From Nitrobacteraceae bacterium AZCC 2146 (GTDB taxonomy: Bacteria; Pseudomonadota; Alphaproteobacteria; Rhizobiales; Xanthobacteraceae), in the NCBI GenBank assembly GCA_036924855.1, contig JBAGRP010000001.1, positions 620,001 through 684,000 of the forward strand: 64,000 nucleotides of DNA, written 5' to 3'. Under the pieces are notes generated by a model. The model was not told where the DNA came from. It saw nothing but the letters and a program-made list of their open reading frames with translations, and did not search any database. Shown here one piece after another: positions 1-8,999 of this stretch. The position numbers and the translations under genes are program-made. Every line of letters begins with the position of its first letter. The stretch's first letter is position 1.

Positions 1-151
1 GAATGAGGCATGTCATGTTGGAAATACGAAATAACGATTTGTAATGGGATGGGTTGTAAGCTCTGCGACGTGGTGCGCGCAGGGGAACTTTCAGGGGATA
101 TCGAGCACGTAGATTTGCGGGATAGCCGCGGATCGCAGTGGGGGGACTCGA

Positions 152-1807
152 ATGGGTGGCGGTCGCGTTTCAGGTAAAGCGGTAGGGAGGCTTCTCGCCT
201 TCGGCGTGATGGGTCTTGGCGCGGCGGTGGCCTTGTTTGGGTCCGCTGACCGCGCGGAGGCTGCAGACCGGCGGGGTTCCTCCGGCGGCGTCTTTGTCAG
301 CGAAATGAACGACGTCCAGCGGGTCAAGGTGGTCGTCAACAAGTCACGCACCTTCAAGGTTGATTCGGCTTTTGCAACGATTGTCGCGGGCTCGCCTGAC
401 ATCGTCGATGTGAAGTCGCTGAGCGACCACATGATCTATGTCCAGGGCAAGCAGACCGGCACCACCAACGTCATTCTGTTCGACAGTTCGATGAAGCAGA
501 TCGGAATCCTCGATGTCGAGGTCGTCATCGATACCGGCAATCTGCAACAGAACATCCGGACCGGCACCGGCATGCAGGGGGTTCGCGTCTCGGCATCCGA
601 GGGCCAGGTCGTGCTCAGCGGAACCGCCGTCGACGCGGTTGCGGCCGAGCGGGCCATGGCGATCGCCACCAGCACCGTTGCAAAGGGAGGAACCGTCGTT
701 AACGCGATGAGCGTCGCGGCGCCGCAGCAGGTGATGCTGGAGGTGCGCTTTCTCGAGGTCAATCGGGAGGCCGGCCGTAACCTCGGCGTGAACCTTTATG
801 CGGCGAATGCCAATGGCACTAACGTCGGCAATACCGGGCTGGGCGGTGTGACACGCGCCGGTCGATCACCGATTGGCGGTATTAATACCACCCCCGGTCC
901 CCTCGGTGCTGGGGGGGACCCTGTCGGTAGTCCTCCGACCGGTAGCCTTCCGATACTCGGAACGGCGGCAACGCTCTTGGGTACCGCAGGCGGCGTCGCC
1001 CCGATCCCGTTCGGAAGCTTGTTGACCAGTCTTGTTCGAACCAGCAACGGCGGTTCGGTAGACTTGCTGATCTCTGCATTGGAAACGAAAGGATTGGTTC
1101 GCCGGCTGGCGGAGCCGAATTTGACCACGCTTTCCGGGGATGCCGCCCGCTTCCTGGCCGGCGGTGAATTTCCAGTACCGATCCCGACCACGACGACGAC
1201 CGGTTTTCCCACCATCACCATCGATTACAAGAAGTTCGGTGTTGAGCTGGCCTTCGTGCCCACCGTTCTCTCGCGCGGCGTGATCAATCTCCGGGTTGAG
1301 CCATCGGTCAGCGAGCTCGATTTTTCCAACGCGGTGACCATTCAGGGGACGACGGTTCCAGCGTTGACCCGCCGCGACGCGCGCACCACGGTCGAATTGC
1401 GCGACGGCCAGAGTTTTGCCATCGCCGGCCTGCTCCAGACTCGCAACCGGCAGGACGTTTCGCAATTGCCCTGGATCGGCTCGGTGCCCGTGCTTGGAAC
1501 CTTGTTCGGCAGCAAGTCCTACCAGCAGGAGGAAACGGACCTCGTCATCATCATCACGCCGCGCCTGGTTGCGCCGGCGGTACCCGGTCAGCAACTGGCG
1601 TCTCCGCTCGACTCGCGCCTTCCGGCCAACGACGTCGATTTCTTCCTCAATGGCCAGATGGAAGTCCGCAAGCGCTACGATGACTACGTCAATTCCGGTG
1701 GCGACGTGAAGGGCCCTTACGGCCACATCATCGCTCCTGAGCTCAGGACGCCCGTTCCGCGCCCGGCCGCCGCCGCCGACCAGCCGGTCGTAAAGACCCT
1801 CAACTAG
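152..1807 (+). CDS. cpaC: Tad/Cpa pilus secretin CpaC (RcpA)
   Basis: Outer-membrane secretin through which the Flp/Tad pilus is exported. Residues 1-38 form an N-terminal signal peptide. A pilus-type secretin N-domain lies at about 55-125 and a BON-like segment at about 135-190. The secretin core runs from about 318 to 475 and holds VPVLGTLFGS followed by the strand motif LVIIITPRLV, both typical of type II/III secretins. The 551-residue length is slightly above the usual 450-510 because of a Gly/Pro-rich insert at about 225-290. A purine-rich ribosome site (GGGGGG) precedes the ATG. Two small lipoprotein genes follow closely in the same direction, as in alphaproteobacterial cpa operons. CpaB would be expected left of the window. 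The family is certain; its activity is inferred. Confidence 0.93.
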   Translation: MGGGRVSGKAVGRLLAFGVMGLGAAVALFGSADRAEAADRRGSSGGVFVSEMNDVQRVKVVVNKSRTFKVDSAFATIVAGSPDIVDVKSLSDHMIYVQGKQTGTTNVILFDSSMKQIGILDVEVVIDTGNLQQNIRTGTGMQGVRVSASEGQVVLSGTAVDAVAAERAMAIATSTVAKGGTVVNAMSVAAPQQVMLEVRFLEVNREAGRNLGVNLYAANANGTNVGNTGLGGVTRAGRSPIGGINTTPGPLGAGGDPVGSPPTGSLPILGTAATLLGTAGGVAPIPFGSLLTSLVRTSNGGSVDLLISALETKGLVRRLAEPNLTTLSGDAARFLAGGEFPVPIPTTTTTGFPTITIDYKKFGVELAFVPTVLSRGVINLRVEPSVSELDFSNAVTIQGTTVPALTRRDARTTVELRDGQSFAIAGLLQTRNRQDVSQLPWIGSVPVLGTLFGSKSYQQEETDLVIIITPRLVAPAVPGQQLASPLDSRLPANDVDFFLNGQMEVRKRYDDYVNSGGDVKGPYGHIIAPELRTPVPRPAAAADQPVVKTLN

Positions 1808-1816
1808 GAGCGAGAG

Positions 1817-2215
1817 ATGACCAAAAGGTATCTGGTTCTGTTCGCGCCCTTGCTGCTCGGGGGATGTTACGGCCTCGCCGGTCATGACGAGATGGACCGC
1901 TACTTCCAGCGTTCCGATACCATCACCATGAGCGCCGGCGATGCCAAACAGGTCAACGCCGTCACCCATACGATCCATCCATGGCCGCGAAACGTCAGTG
2001 ACCGGAGGATCGCGTACGACGCTCGGCGTGTTGGCGCCGCCGTGACACGTTATGGCAACACGCAACGGCCGGTGGATCAGCTTCCCGATATCGGACCGGC
2101 GACGGAAGCGATGGGCCAGCGGCCTCCCACCAACCAGAATATCAACGTAACCGGAATGGGGGCCGGGTCGGCCAGTGGAATATCGGTGCCGGTCGGCGGC
2201 GCAGCAAGTAAGTAA
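1817..2215 (+). CDS. Small lipoprotein of the pilus locus (CpaD-like position)
   Basis: A 132-residue protein with a lipoprotein signal ending LLLGGC (Cys17), so probably anchored to the outer membrane. It begins 9 bases after the secretin stop, with GGAGCGAGAG as ribosome site. The mature part has a region at residues 55-90 (HTIHPWPRNV, then a basic stretch) that recalls the short CpaD-type lipoproteins of rhizobial pilus loci. It is only about half the usual CpaD length. The role as a secretin pilotin or partner is inferred from position. The family assignment is tentative. Confidence 0.7.
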   Translation: MTKRYLVLFAPLLLGGCYGLAGHDEMDRYFQRSDTITMSAGDAKQVNAVTHTIHPWPRNVSDRRIAYDARRVGAAVTRYGNTQRPVDQLPDIGPATEAMGQRPPTNQNINVTGMGAGSASGISVPVGGAASK

Positions 2216-2290
2216 AGGAGCCAAGGGGCCTTTGGATAATTCAACGATGATATTTCAATGAGTCCGATGGGCCGGGCGGGGACAACAGTT

Positions 2291-2827
2291 ATGCGGCGCA
2301 TCATCTTAATGCTGATCTATTGCTGCTTGGGGACAGGCCTTGCGGGGTGCGACTACACGCTGAGGGAGGCTGCGATCGTGGCTCCCGTGGAGCCGCCGGG
2401 CGGGGACCCCGTGCAGGAACCGACCGACGTCAAATATTATCCGTCGGACGAGCCAGTGCGGTTGGGGCTGGAGCATTTCAATCGCGGCAGCTACGGGCTT
2501 TCGCAGCGCTATTTCAAGGACGCTGTCGAGAAATCGCCGAAGGATTTGACGGCCTGGATTGGGCTCGCAGCGAGCTATGATCGGTTGCGTCGCTTTGATC
2601 TGGCCGATCAAGCTTATGTGCAAGCGATCCGGCTGGGGGGCGAAACCGTTCAAATTCTGAATGACCAGGGATATTCGTACATGCTGCGCGGCAATCTGAG
2701 TGCGGCACGGCGAAAGTTCGAGAAGGCTTATTCGCTCGATCCGACCAACCCGGTGATCGTGAACAACCTCGAGCTTCTCAATGGCAGCCGACACTTCATT
2801 GAAAGGCCGCCGAATAATCAACCATAG
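2291..2827 (+). CDS. TadD-like TPR lipoprotein of the pilus locus
   Basis: A 178-residue lipoprotein with two to three tetratricopeptide repeats at about 55-165 (for example WIGLAASYDRLRRFDLADQA). The chosen ATG gives an ideal lipobox, TGLAGC, with Cys20. An in-frame ATG 33 bases upstream would add a poor hydrophilic leader. TadD is a TPR lipoprotein needed for assembly or localisation of the Tad pilus secretin. Together with the two genes before it this makes a co-directional pilus block. Nothing pilus-related follows. Confidence 0.8.
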   Translation: MRRIILMLIYCCLGTGLAGCDYTLREAAIVAPVEPPGGDPVQEPTDVKYYPSDEPVRLGLEHFNRGSYGLSQRYFKDAVEKSPKDLTAWIGLAASYDRLRRFDLADQAYVQAIRLGGETVQILNDQGYSYMLRGNLSAARRKFEKAYSLDPTNPVIVNNLELLNGSRHFIERPPNNQP

Positions 2828-2944
2828 AGAAACTTTCCTAACATTCTGATTTTTATTGATATTTTTGTCCCGCCAGTGCGTCAGTGTCGGGGAACCTTTG
2901 CGACAGGGCAAACGTTCTTGACGCAAGCTAAACGTTTTTAACCT

Positions 2945-3484
2945 ATGGCTCGTTGCATGAACCGTCTTTTTAAATTGCAATTCCTGGGGCCGTTGGCGCT
3001 GTTTGCCACCATGCTTTGCGCCGAATTGGCTGCGCGCGCCCTTCAGTATGCCCCCAGCTCTGAATTTCTCTGGTTCGTCAATCTCAGGATGTTCTGCATC
3101 TTTCAGCGAAGCGACGCGATGTTGAGCTATTTCGTTCCGATTGATGGGTTTCAGTTCTTCGGGCTTGTACTTCCGATCTTCATGCTTGCCTGCTTTGGGC
3201 TCGCAGCCAAGTCCAGGCTCCCTTTCACGGTGGCAACTCACTTGAGCGCAGCCTATGCGGGCTTTTTGGTCTTCTCCTGGCAGCTTGGCGTATCCACCGT
3301 TACGCAGGCATCGCTTAGACCTATTGCGGTCCCGTCGGGTATTGGCCTGTACGTGATGGCGACCATTTTAGGGACTTGCCTGCTGTCCTTTGCGATCACG
3401 CATCTGCTCTATCTCCGCGCCGTGCGAGAGGAAATTAGAGCCCTGGTAAACTGGCTACGACCTATCTCGTCCTCGGCGCAATAA
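2945..3484 (+). CDS. Multipass membrane protein, unknown function
   Basis: A 179-residue hydrophobic protein with four predicted membrane helices at about 11-30, 70-88, 95-113 and 132-155. A basic, charged C-terminus (residues 156-175) probably lies in the cytoplasm. I recognise no family. It sits 117 bases after the pilus lipoprotein gene, in the same direction but beyond an AT-rich gap, so co-transcription is uncertain. A second in-frame ATG four codons downstream is an equally good start. Confidence 0.6.
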   Translation: MARCMNRLFKLQFLGPLALFATMLCAELAARALQYAPSSEFLWFVNLRMFCIFQRSDAMLSYFVPIDGFQFFGLVLPIFMLACFGLAAKSRLPFTVATHLSAAYAGFLVFSWQLGVSTVTQASLRPIAVPSGIGLYVMATILGTCLLSFAITHLLYLRAVREEIRALVNWLRPISSSAQ

Positions 3485-3594
3485 TCGCATTACTGCGTGG
3501 ACGGACTGGTACGGCGTGTGCCGCCAAAGCCTTCCCACACGGCGCAGCCTCAACGGCGGGTTACGGCGTGTGAGGCCCTCGCTACCGACAAGCC

Positions 3595-4822
3595 TTAGTT
3601 TGGCGGCAAGACAGCGTCGACCTGCCGGCTATCCCGTTTCACGAGGATGATAGAGCCGCTGCGGGTCGTAAACCTGGCTCCAAGCAGTTTCGGGACTTTC
3701 TCCATAAGGAACGATGGCAACGGGATCGTCGCAAAATTGATGGGATCGCCGACATTGACCGCGGCTGTTGGCGCGCCACTGCTAGGGGGGGGTGGCCTTG
3801 ATGACGTCTCTTATCAACTGAATTTCTTCTCGCGAAAGAAACAGGCCGGTTTGATCAGGGCGCGGTTCTGCTGCAGCTTTGGTTTTTTCCGCGGTTGCGT
3901 TTTGATCGGCCACCAGCTTGGCCTTCTCTGCTTGCTCGAGTTTTGCGAAGCGCTCCTTCAGCGGGCCAAGCTCACGATGTAGCGTGGCGATGTCTGTCTT
4001 CAAGGATTTTATCTGGACCAGCGCAATCGCAGCGGCGGCACAGGCAAGGACCGCGACCAGGCTGAGAAATGCCAGTACGGCCCCTCCGACGTTTCCTCGC
4101 TCCGCTTTCCGATTTGAGGTGTCATGCACAACGTGACCTCGCCACAACCCAGCGAGGTATCGCGCTTTGTTGGCGGTGGTAGCGAAAAAACCCGCCAACC
4201 AATCTGGCGGCTTTCGATCCGAATTCCGGGCTTTAGCTGCAAAGCTCGGCTGCATGAAGGCGGGAGCATCCTGAGGCGAGGGGACAATCGATTCCATCGC
4301 GTCGGTTTGCTTGATCTTCTTTGAAGCCAGTGGATCGACATGTTCGTTGGCTGCTGAAAATCGGTCGTCGATTTCTTGGGGGCGTTCGACGACTCGATCG
4401 TCCATGTTAGCGTTGCGCGCGGCGGTCTGCACCGGCTCCTCCTCCTGCTCGCTCACGAGAAGCTCCAGCCTGCGCATCTCACGATCGAAAATCTTTGATC
4501 GGTCCTGCGTTCCAATCCGATTATTGAGCAGTTCGAACTGATACGATGCAGAAGATGAAGAAGCGGTTGGAGGGCGAGCGGCGGAGCTTTCCAGAGACCG
4601 CAGCAAAGACAAGCCTGCATCGGTGATCTGTAGGCCGACATCATCGATCGACACCAGACCGGCCTGTAACAGGTCGATATCGCCAAGTTCGGAAAAGCGC
4701 GCCTGTTCGGCCCGATTCCCGGTTTCGAGAATCTGTCCGACTTCTCGCCTGATCTCTGCGAATGTGACGCGCCTGTCAGGCCATTTCGCCAAGACGTCTA
4801 GGGCCGCCCATTTGAATTTCAC
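3595..4822 (-). pseudogene. Winged-helix-like/single-TM protein with homopolymer frameshift
   Basis: As read, the gene stops at 3782 after 346 residues, directly behind a run of eight C (plus-strand G run 3784-3791). With seven C the frame runs on for about 60 residues through clean protein sequence (VNVGDPINFATIPLPSFLME, then a basic tail) to a TAA at 3595. The full product is therefore probably about 408 residues. Residues 1-75 resemble a small winged-helix domain (DVLAKWPDRRVTFAEIRREV). Residues 76-240 are low-complexity and charged. A single membrane helix lies at about 248-272, followed by a short coiled coil. I recognise no family. The layout, a cytoplasmic DNA-binding-like domain tethered to the membrane, suggests a one-component sensor, but this is inference. 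Confidence 0.6.
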
Positions 4823-5149
4823 GTGATCCCTCGGAAACTAAGCTGACGGAAAAGCAACGGTAGACAATGGACGGTGATTGGAGCAACCAACGTGCCAGCA
4901 GGATAACACGTCGGGATAGACGACACCTACTCCAGAGGCGGGCGCGTGTAAGTCGCGGTTTATGCGGCGCTCGGCTTGCTTTTTGCTTTCCCAGGAACAT
5001 TTCCTAGTCTTGGCGCGGATGGCTAAAAAATTGATTGGCGCTCGGCTCGGGTTTAACCCCGCCGTGATTGAGACCAATCCATTAGGAGATCATCGTAAGG
5101 TGATACCTGCGCATTTCCGCCAAGCGTGCTCGGCAATATTCGCGGTAAA
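4823..5149. other. Gene-poor gap
   Basis: There is no convincing gene here. The only coherent reading is a minus-strand frame from about 5200 to a TAA at 5053 (MWYGHVGTRQYDLPRIL and following). It could be the shifted tail of the TPR gene to the right. No terminator or repeat was recognised. Confidence 0.4.
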
Positions 5150-5527
5150 TCATACTGACGAGTGCCCACATGACCGTACCACATTGCGGTCGCGGCGGGA
5201 GGATGATTGTCGCGCGCGCTCGAATTCTACCTCAGCCTCCTCACACCAATCCAAACGTAACAGTAAGACGCCGGCGTTCTCGGCGACTTCAGTGTTAGCC
5301 GGCCAGATTGCCGCGGCCTTCTGCAACCGATCGAACGATTCTCCAAGTGCGCTCGATTCGAAAAGGAACATAGCAAGAGCCAAGTAGTCATGAACACGCG
5401 GACGGATGAACCTCGTCGTCTCGGCCATCAACTGCTTTTGTTTACTGATTGCCGCATCAAAATTTCCGGCTTCATAGGCTTCTTGCGCCTCCCGGGCCAA
5501 GGACGGAAGTAGATCGCTCATTTGCAT
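5150..5527 (-). CDS. Short TPR-like protein, possibly the N-terminal part of a longer gene
   Basis: A 125-residue protein. Residues 1-100 form two or three helical TPR-like repeats (AREAQEAYEAGNFDAAISKQ, then ENAGVLLLRLDWCEEAEVEF). The last 20 residues (SSRRDRNVVRSCGHSSV) look like out-of-frame sequence. A one-base change in the alternating GCGCGCG tract near 5215 would open a frame to 5053 giving DNHPPAATAMWYGHV and following, which is more protein-like. The gene is probably frameshifted or truncated. Function unknown; TPRs usually mediate protein contacts. Confidence 0.45.
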   Translation of the reverse strand: MQMSDLLPSLAREAQEAYEAGNFDAAISKQKQLMAETTRFIRPRVHDYLALAMFLFESSALGESFDRLQKAAAIWPANTEVAENAGVLLLRLDWCEEAEVEFERARQSSSRRDRNVVRSCGHSSV

Positions 5528-5610
5528 CGAACTCGTTAAAGGTGGCTCGGCAAAGCCGGACCGCTCAATTCAAATTGCAGCGATACGGTCGAAGTCGATT
5601 TTCCGAACGT

Positions 5611-6243
5611 TTACATTATGCCATGCCTACAAGCCGATGTAGGAATGTACGGCCATCCCAGCGCGATGCTTTTCATGATGACCTGATCGTCGGCAATTCC
5701 GGCATGTTCGCGCACGACCGGCGACTGCATGATGCCCTGGCTGTTGATCACGGCGCCCAGGCCGCGCGACCAGGCGGCATTGACGAGGGCGGTCGCCACG
5801 GCGCCGCAATCGAACGGCGTATCGTCGCTGCCGTCGAGCACGCGGTCATAGGTCACGATCACGCAGACCGGCGCGTCGAACTGGCGGAAGCCGCGCAGCA
5901 CCCAGTCCTGCCGCATCTCCTTGTCGTCGCGCGCGATGCCCATGGCCGAGAACAACTGCTTGGCGACGCCGACCTGCCGGTCGCGGTGATGGCCCGCAAA
6001 GGCCTGCCCGGTGCGGAATTCGCGCGACTGCGGGACACCCGCAATCATCCGCTCGGTATTGCCGGCGCGGATTTTGTTGAGCGGCTCGCCGGTGATGACG
6101 TAGAAATTCCACGGCTGGGTGTTCATCGACGACGGCGCGCGCATCGCGAGTCCGATGATTTCCGCGATCAGCTTCTGGGGGACCGGGTCGGGCTTGTAGC
6201 CGCGAATGCTGCGGCGGGAGAGGATGACGTCATCGAATTGCAT
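5611..6243 (-). pseudogene. Nitroreductase-family gene, 3' end lost
   Basis: FMN-dependent nitroreductase family. The start at 6243 gives MQFDDVILSRRSIRGYKPDP, whose RRSIR motif binds FMN phosphate. SSMNTQPWNFYVI at about residues 37-49 is also typical. Homology runs to KSIALGWP and then stops abruptly in TACRHGIM-like filler at about 5650. The last 25-30 residues of the family, including the second FMN phosphate-binding arginine region, are missing. The gene is therefore probably inactive and marks the edge of the foreign sequence to its left. An upstream ATG at 6261 is also possible. Confidence 0.8.
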
Positions 6244-6356
6244 AGGGGTGGGGGCTCCCATGGGTGTTTTTGATTGGGCGGGATATTCGGGGTTTCCGGG
6301 GCCGTGCGCAATATCGACGTGGGCGGGTGGGGTGGACCTCGCACCCGGTCTCCTGC

Positions 6357-7142
6357 TCATTCAGCTGCAATCTGCAGAAACTTGCGCTTCAACGCGTTGA
6401 CCCTGGCGACGTAACCCGCAACGGAATGGTCGCCGCATCGCTCATTGGCCGTCATCTGGAAGCGACGGCGCGCATAGGCAGTCGCGGGACCTCCGCCGCA
6501 GAGATGGATGAAGGCGGCGAGATCCTGCACCTGTTGCGGGGTCGGCGCCACACCGCCTGCGCGAGCGAGGACGGCGGCGACATTGCGGTCCAGATAGATC
6601 GACGCCAGCTCGGTGGCATGGCTCGGGATGGCGCGAATATAGGGGCCGAAGCCACAGCCCGTATCCGTGACCGCGTTCGCCCGGATGCAGAACCGCGCAA
6701 CCTCGGCATAGGCCGGATCGGTCATTTGAAAGAGACCGACGGCGCTGGATGCGGGCCGGTAGATCGCGAACGGATTGAAGGAGAACCGCCAGCGCCAATA
6801 GGTGCGATCCCAGGGATTGCCGGAACTCTCGACCTGCGCCAGCGCGGCCAGCAATTCGGGCGTGATCGACCGCGTTGCATAGGTGCGGAACAGCGCCCCG
6901 TAGTGACGCCACGTCTCGGTCGGCTCCTTGTCGAGCCTGTGGCCGACAAAGAAGAACAACTCCGTCGGTTTGTGGATCACGTGATAGACGAGGTTGGACA
7001 GCACGAGGATCACAAGCACGATCGCGACGGCGCCCGCGATTTGAATGGCCCGCGGCACGCGCGCAAGCTTTCGTCGCGCCGACCGTATGCTGCGCCGCCA
7101 GCGACGAAGACTAGGGGCGAGGCGCTTGCTCAGTTTTGACAT
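6357..7142 (-). CDS. Membrane-anchored lytic transglycosylase (SLT-like)
   Basis: A 261-residue protein with a basic N-terminus, one membrane helix at about 34-55 and a periplasmic soluble-lytic-transglycosylase-like domain. The likely catalytic glutamate is E105 in LAQVESSGNPW. The partner motif GLFQMT is at 136-141. Cysteines at about 153, 162 and 206 may pair in the periplasm. The family cleaves peptidoglycan between MurNAc and GlcNAc. The ATG at 7142 was chosen because upstream codons have non-coding character. Its 3' end lies 114 bases from the start of the truncated nitroreductase gene, same direction. Confidence 0.8.
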   Translation of the reverse strand: MSKLSKRLAPSLRRWRRSIRSARRKLARVPRAIQIAGAVAIVLVILVLSNLVYHVIHKPTELFFFVGHRLDKEPTETWRHYGALFRTYATRSITPELLAALAQVESSGNPWDRTYWRWRFSFNPFAIYRPASSAVGLFQMTDPAYAEVARFCIRANAVTDTGCGFGPYIRAIPSHATELASIYLDRNVAAVLARAGGVAPTPQQVQDLAAFIHLCGGGPATAYARRRFQMTANERCGDHSVAGYVARVNALKRKFLQIAAE

Positions 7143-7228
7143 GCGTTTGAAGAGAGCAGAATTGGCAGTCCAGCATTCCGGCGCGCATCTTGTTGAGCGG
7201 TTCACTGTGAGGGTATAGCGCAGTGCAG

Positions 7229-7254
7229 GGCGGAATAGCGAAGTGTATTCCGCC
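7229..7254. repeat. Small palindromic repeat (REP-like)
   Basis: The arms GCGGAATA and TATTCCGC enclose an 8-base loop. A relative with arms of the form GGCGCAATA/TATTGCGCC lies at 7921-7946. Such short imperfect palindromes are scattered through Bradyrhizobium-type genomes. Just left of it, at about 7170-7215, is a sliver resembling a nitroreductase segment (EPLNKMRAG against EPLNKIRAG in the gene ending at 5611). Confidence 0.5.
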
Positions 7255-7338
7255 GCGCAAACATCTCGACATTGGTGGATTATGCTTGCTGCTTGGATGT
7301 CGCAGTGAAGGCCAACGCATTGACGCTGGTGCATCCGA

Positions 7339-7785
7339 TTACTGGTTCTGGATGGAGACGCTCATTCCGCTCAGGTCGAAATCGAACTGGAGGCCCAGTT
7401 GCTCGCCCTCCAGCGTCAGGACGACGCCCTTGGCGTTGCGCATCTGGATGGCCCGCCTGCCTGCACCGACCGCCACACCTGCGCCGAGCGCCGTATAAAT
7501 GCCTTCGATGTCCGAAGCCTGATGCATATTTTGCGCCGCGCCGACCAGATCGGTCGAGGAGCCCCCAAACGTCAGGCCCGCGCTCACGCCGCCGATGCGA
7601 AACGGATACATCTCACCACGGAAGCTGAGGATTCCGCTCCCTGCCTGCGCTCCGATGAACCATCCGGCCTTGAAGAACTTGAAACGGACTTTGCCGGTTT
7701 CCGCGTGAGCGGGCAGCGACAGTGCGGCGGATAGCAGAGTTGCGACGGTGAGACGAGTGAGGCAGCGAGCCATTTGCAAACGCAT
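7339..7785 (-). CDS. Exported EipA/DUF1134-like protein
   Basis: A 148-residue protein from the ATG at 7785 (a second ATG is at 7773). A clear signal peptide ends at about residue 30 (LSAALSLPAHAE). The mature part is Gly-rich and beta-rich, with AGWFIGAQAGSGILSFRG and YPFRIGGVSAG. This recalls the periplasmic EipA (DUF1134) family of alphaproteobacteria, which supports envelope integrity. The match is by pattern only and the protein is shorter than EipA. The strand is shared with the transglycosylase gene to the left. Confidence 0.55.
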   Translation of the reverse strand: MRLQMARCLTRLTVATLLSAALSLPAHAETGKVRFKFFKAGWFIGAQAGSGILSFRGEMYPFRIGGVSAGLTFGGSSTDLVGAAQNMHQASDIEGIYTALGAGVAVGAGRRAIQMRNAKGVVLTLEGEQLGLQFDFDLSGMSVSIQNQ

Positions 7786-7920
7786 ATTGATATTCCGGTC
7801 ATCGGGCTGCCGCGTGGCGGCACTGCGGCAACTAGATAGAGCATCGCAGGCCTCGTCAATGACGTAGGCGCGAAGCGCGGTCGCCTCCCAAGGCGGGCAA
7901 CGTCCGACGTCAACGAGTAC

Positions 7921-7946
7921 GGCGCAATAGCAATGCGTATTGCGCC
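7921..7946. repeat. Small palindromic repeat (REP-like)
   Basis: GGCGCAATA and GTATTGCGCC pair around a short loop. It is the same architecture as the palindrome at 7229-7254 and lies upstream of the EipA-like gene. It could form a hairpin in the leader of that transcript. Confidence 0.45.
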
Positions 7947-8086
7947 GAGAGACAGTTGCGGCGGGGTACGCTGCGCTAATCCGCCTTACGCTTGCTCGCC
8001 GCTCAAAATAGTCCACAGGCGGTTTTGAGGTCTCTATCTCAGCGAGTTATAATAACGCTTTTCAGCGAATCGTTGTCGGGGCTGGC

Positions 8087-8323
8087 ATGGATAAAGTTAG
8101 GGACATATTTTCGTATTTTGTTGCCGCGATGTCGATGTTTGCGTTTCTAGGGGCCATATATCAGGCCTTTCAAAAGGAGAACTCGTCGGCTCTCACGCTG
8201 GGCACGATGTTTCTCGTAGGGACGCTCATAGTTTTCTTGCCTAATGTTGAATTCATAAAGACCCTTGGGGTGGAGGCTGTGCATCGGCTCCGAACTTTGA
8301 CCCCCATCGGCGCCCAACATTGA
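8087..8323 (+). CDS. Small two-helix membrane protein, 3' end replaced by a repeat
   Basis: A 78-residue protein with two hydrophobic segments at about 7-27 and 38-53. Its last 12 codons (RLRTLTPIGAQH) are read from an IS21-end-like repeat that begins near 8279. The same coding sequence recurs near 35100, so the native C-terminus was probably cut off there. I recognise no family. It may be a genuine small protein with a changed tail or just a remnant. Confidence 0.4.
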   Translation: MDKVRDIFSYFVAAMSMFAFLGAIYQAFQKENSSALTLGTMFLVGTLIVFLPNVEFIKTLGVEAVHRLRTLTPIGAQH

Positions 8324-8430
8324 CCACCGTGCTATGCAAAATTCTGAAATGATTTGCAGAACTTATGTTGCCTCGGGTGGGGTCAGCCTTGGGTGCCGAT
8401 TGGGGGTCAAGGTCCATGCCGATTCACAGA
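8279..8430. repeat. MITE-like element built from IS21-type ends
   Basis: A plus-strand copy of a 45-base end (starting ATCGGCTCCGAACTTTGACC) at 8282-8326 faces an inverted relative at about 8383-8427. Only about 55 bases lie between, with no transposase. Closely related ends occur at 35092-35312. IS21-family elements carry multiple such terminal repeats, so this looks like a deletion derivative moved in trans. Confidence 0.5.
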
Positions 8431-8516
8431 CATGAGCCTTCACGGCAAAATGAAAGATCCGGTTTCGCGGCACACGAAACCGGATTCAAAATGTGTGGCC
8501 TAATCGCGAATTCGGT

Positions 8517-8999
8517 CTACCTGCCGGGACGCAGTTCCAGACCTTCCAACCCTACGGCGACATTCAGGCCGGTCGATCCCTGCAGGCTCACGGGTTGCAA
8601 CGCTATGGAATTTGCCGAACCACCGACCAGCATGTTGGCGCCGGCGCCGACCCCGACCGAAGCGCTGCCCTGCGCGCCGGCGTAATTGCCAGCGAGGTCG
8701 CCGGGTCCGGACCGCTCGACCGGCGCAAACACCGCCCACGTCAGGGTGGTTTCCTGGGTAATTCCGACGTCAAGGCCGACCTTGCGGATGGTCGCCACAT
8801 AGGGTTCGTCGCGGCGACCATCGCCGCGCAGCACACAGCCGAGATTGGTTACCGATCCGACGATGAAGCCGACGCTGGCGGCACCGCGGCATTCCAGTAC
8901 ACCGATCTGAGCGCGGTCTGACTGCTGTGCATGAGTGCCCGCGCTGGATGCGGCCAGCGCCACTGCGGCGACACCGGCCAATCGTGAGAAGCGATTCAT
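8517..8999 (-). CDS. DUF992 exported protein
   Basis: A 160-residue protein with a signal peptide of about 24 residues (ending AGTHAQ). The DUF992 core contains IGVLECRG, a matching Cys in NLGCVLRGDG, and TTLTWAVFAP and GASVGVGAGANMLVGG-like Gly-rich strands. The two cysteines probably form a disulfide. The family is common in Bradyrhizobium and its function is unknown. It starts 302 bases from the nearest neighbour and looks monocistronic. Confidence 0.8.
   Translation of the reverse strand: MNRFSRLAGVAAVALAASSAGTHAQQSDRAQIGVLECRGAASVGFIVGSVTNLGCVLRGDGRRDEPYVATIRKVGLDVGITQETTLTWAVFAPVERSGPGDLAGNYAGAQGSASVGVGAGANMLVGGSANSIALQPVSLQGSTGLNVAVGLEGLELRPGR

Noticed and set aside
866..2224. A 452-codon open frame on the minus strand
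   Set aside because: It runs antisense through the cpaC secretin gene and the lipoprotein gene. The sense-strand proteins have clear families.
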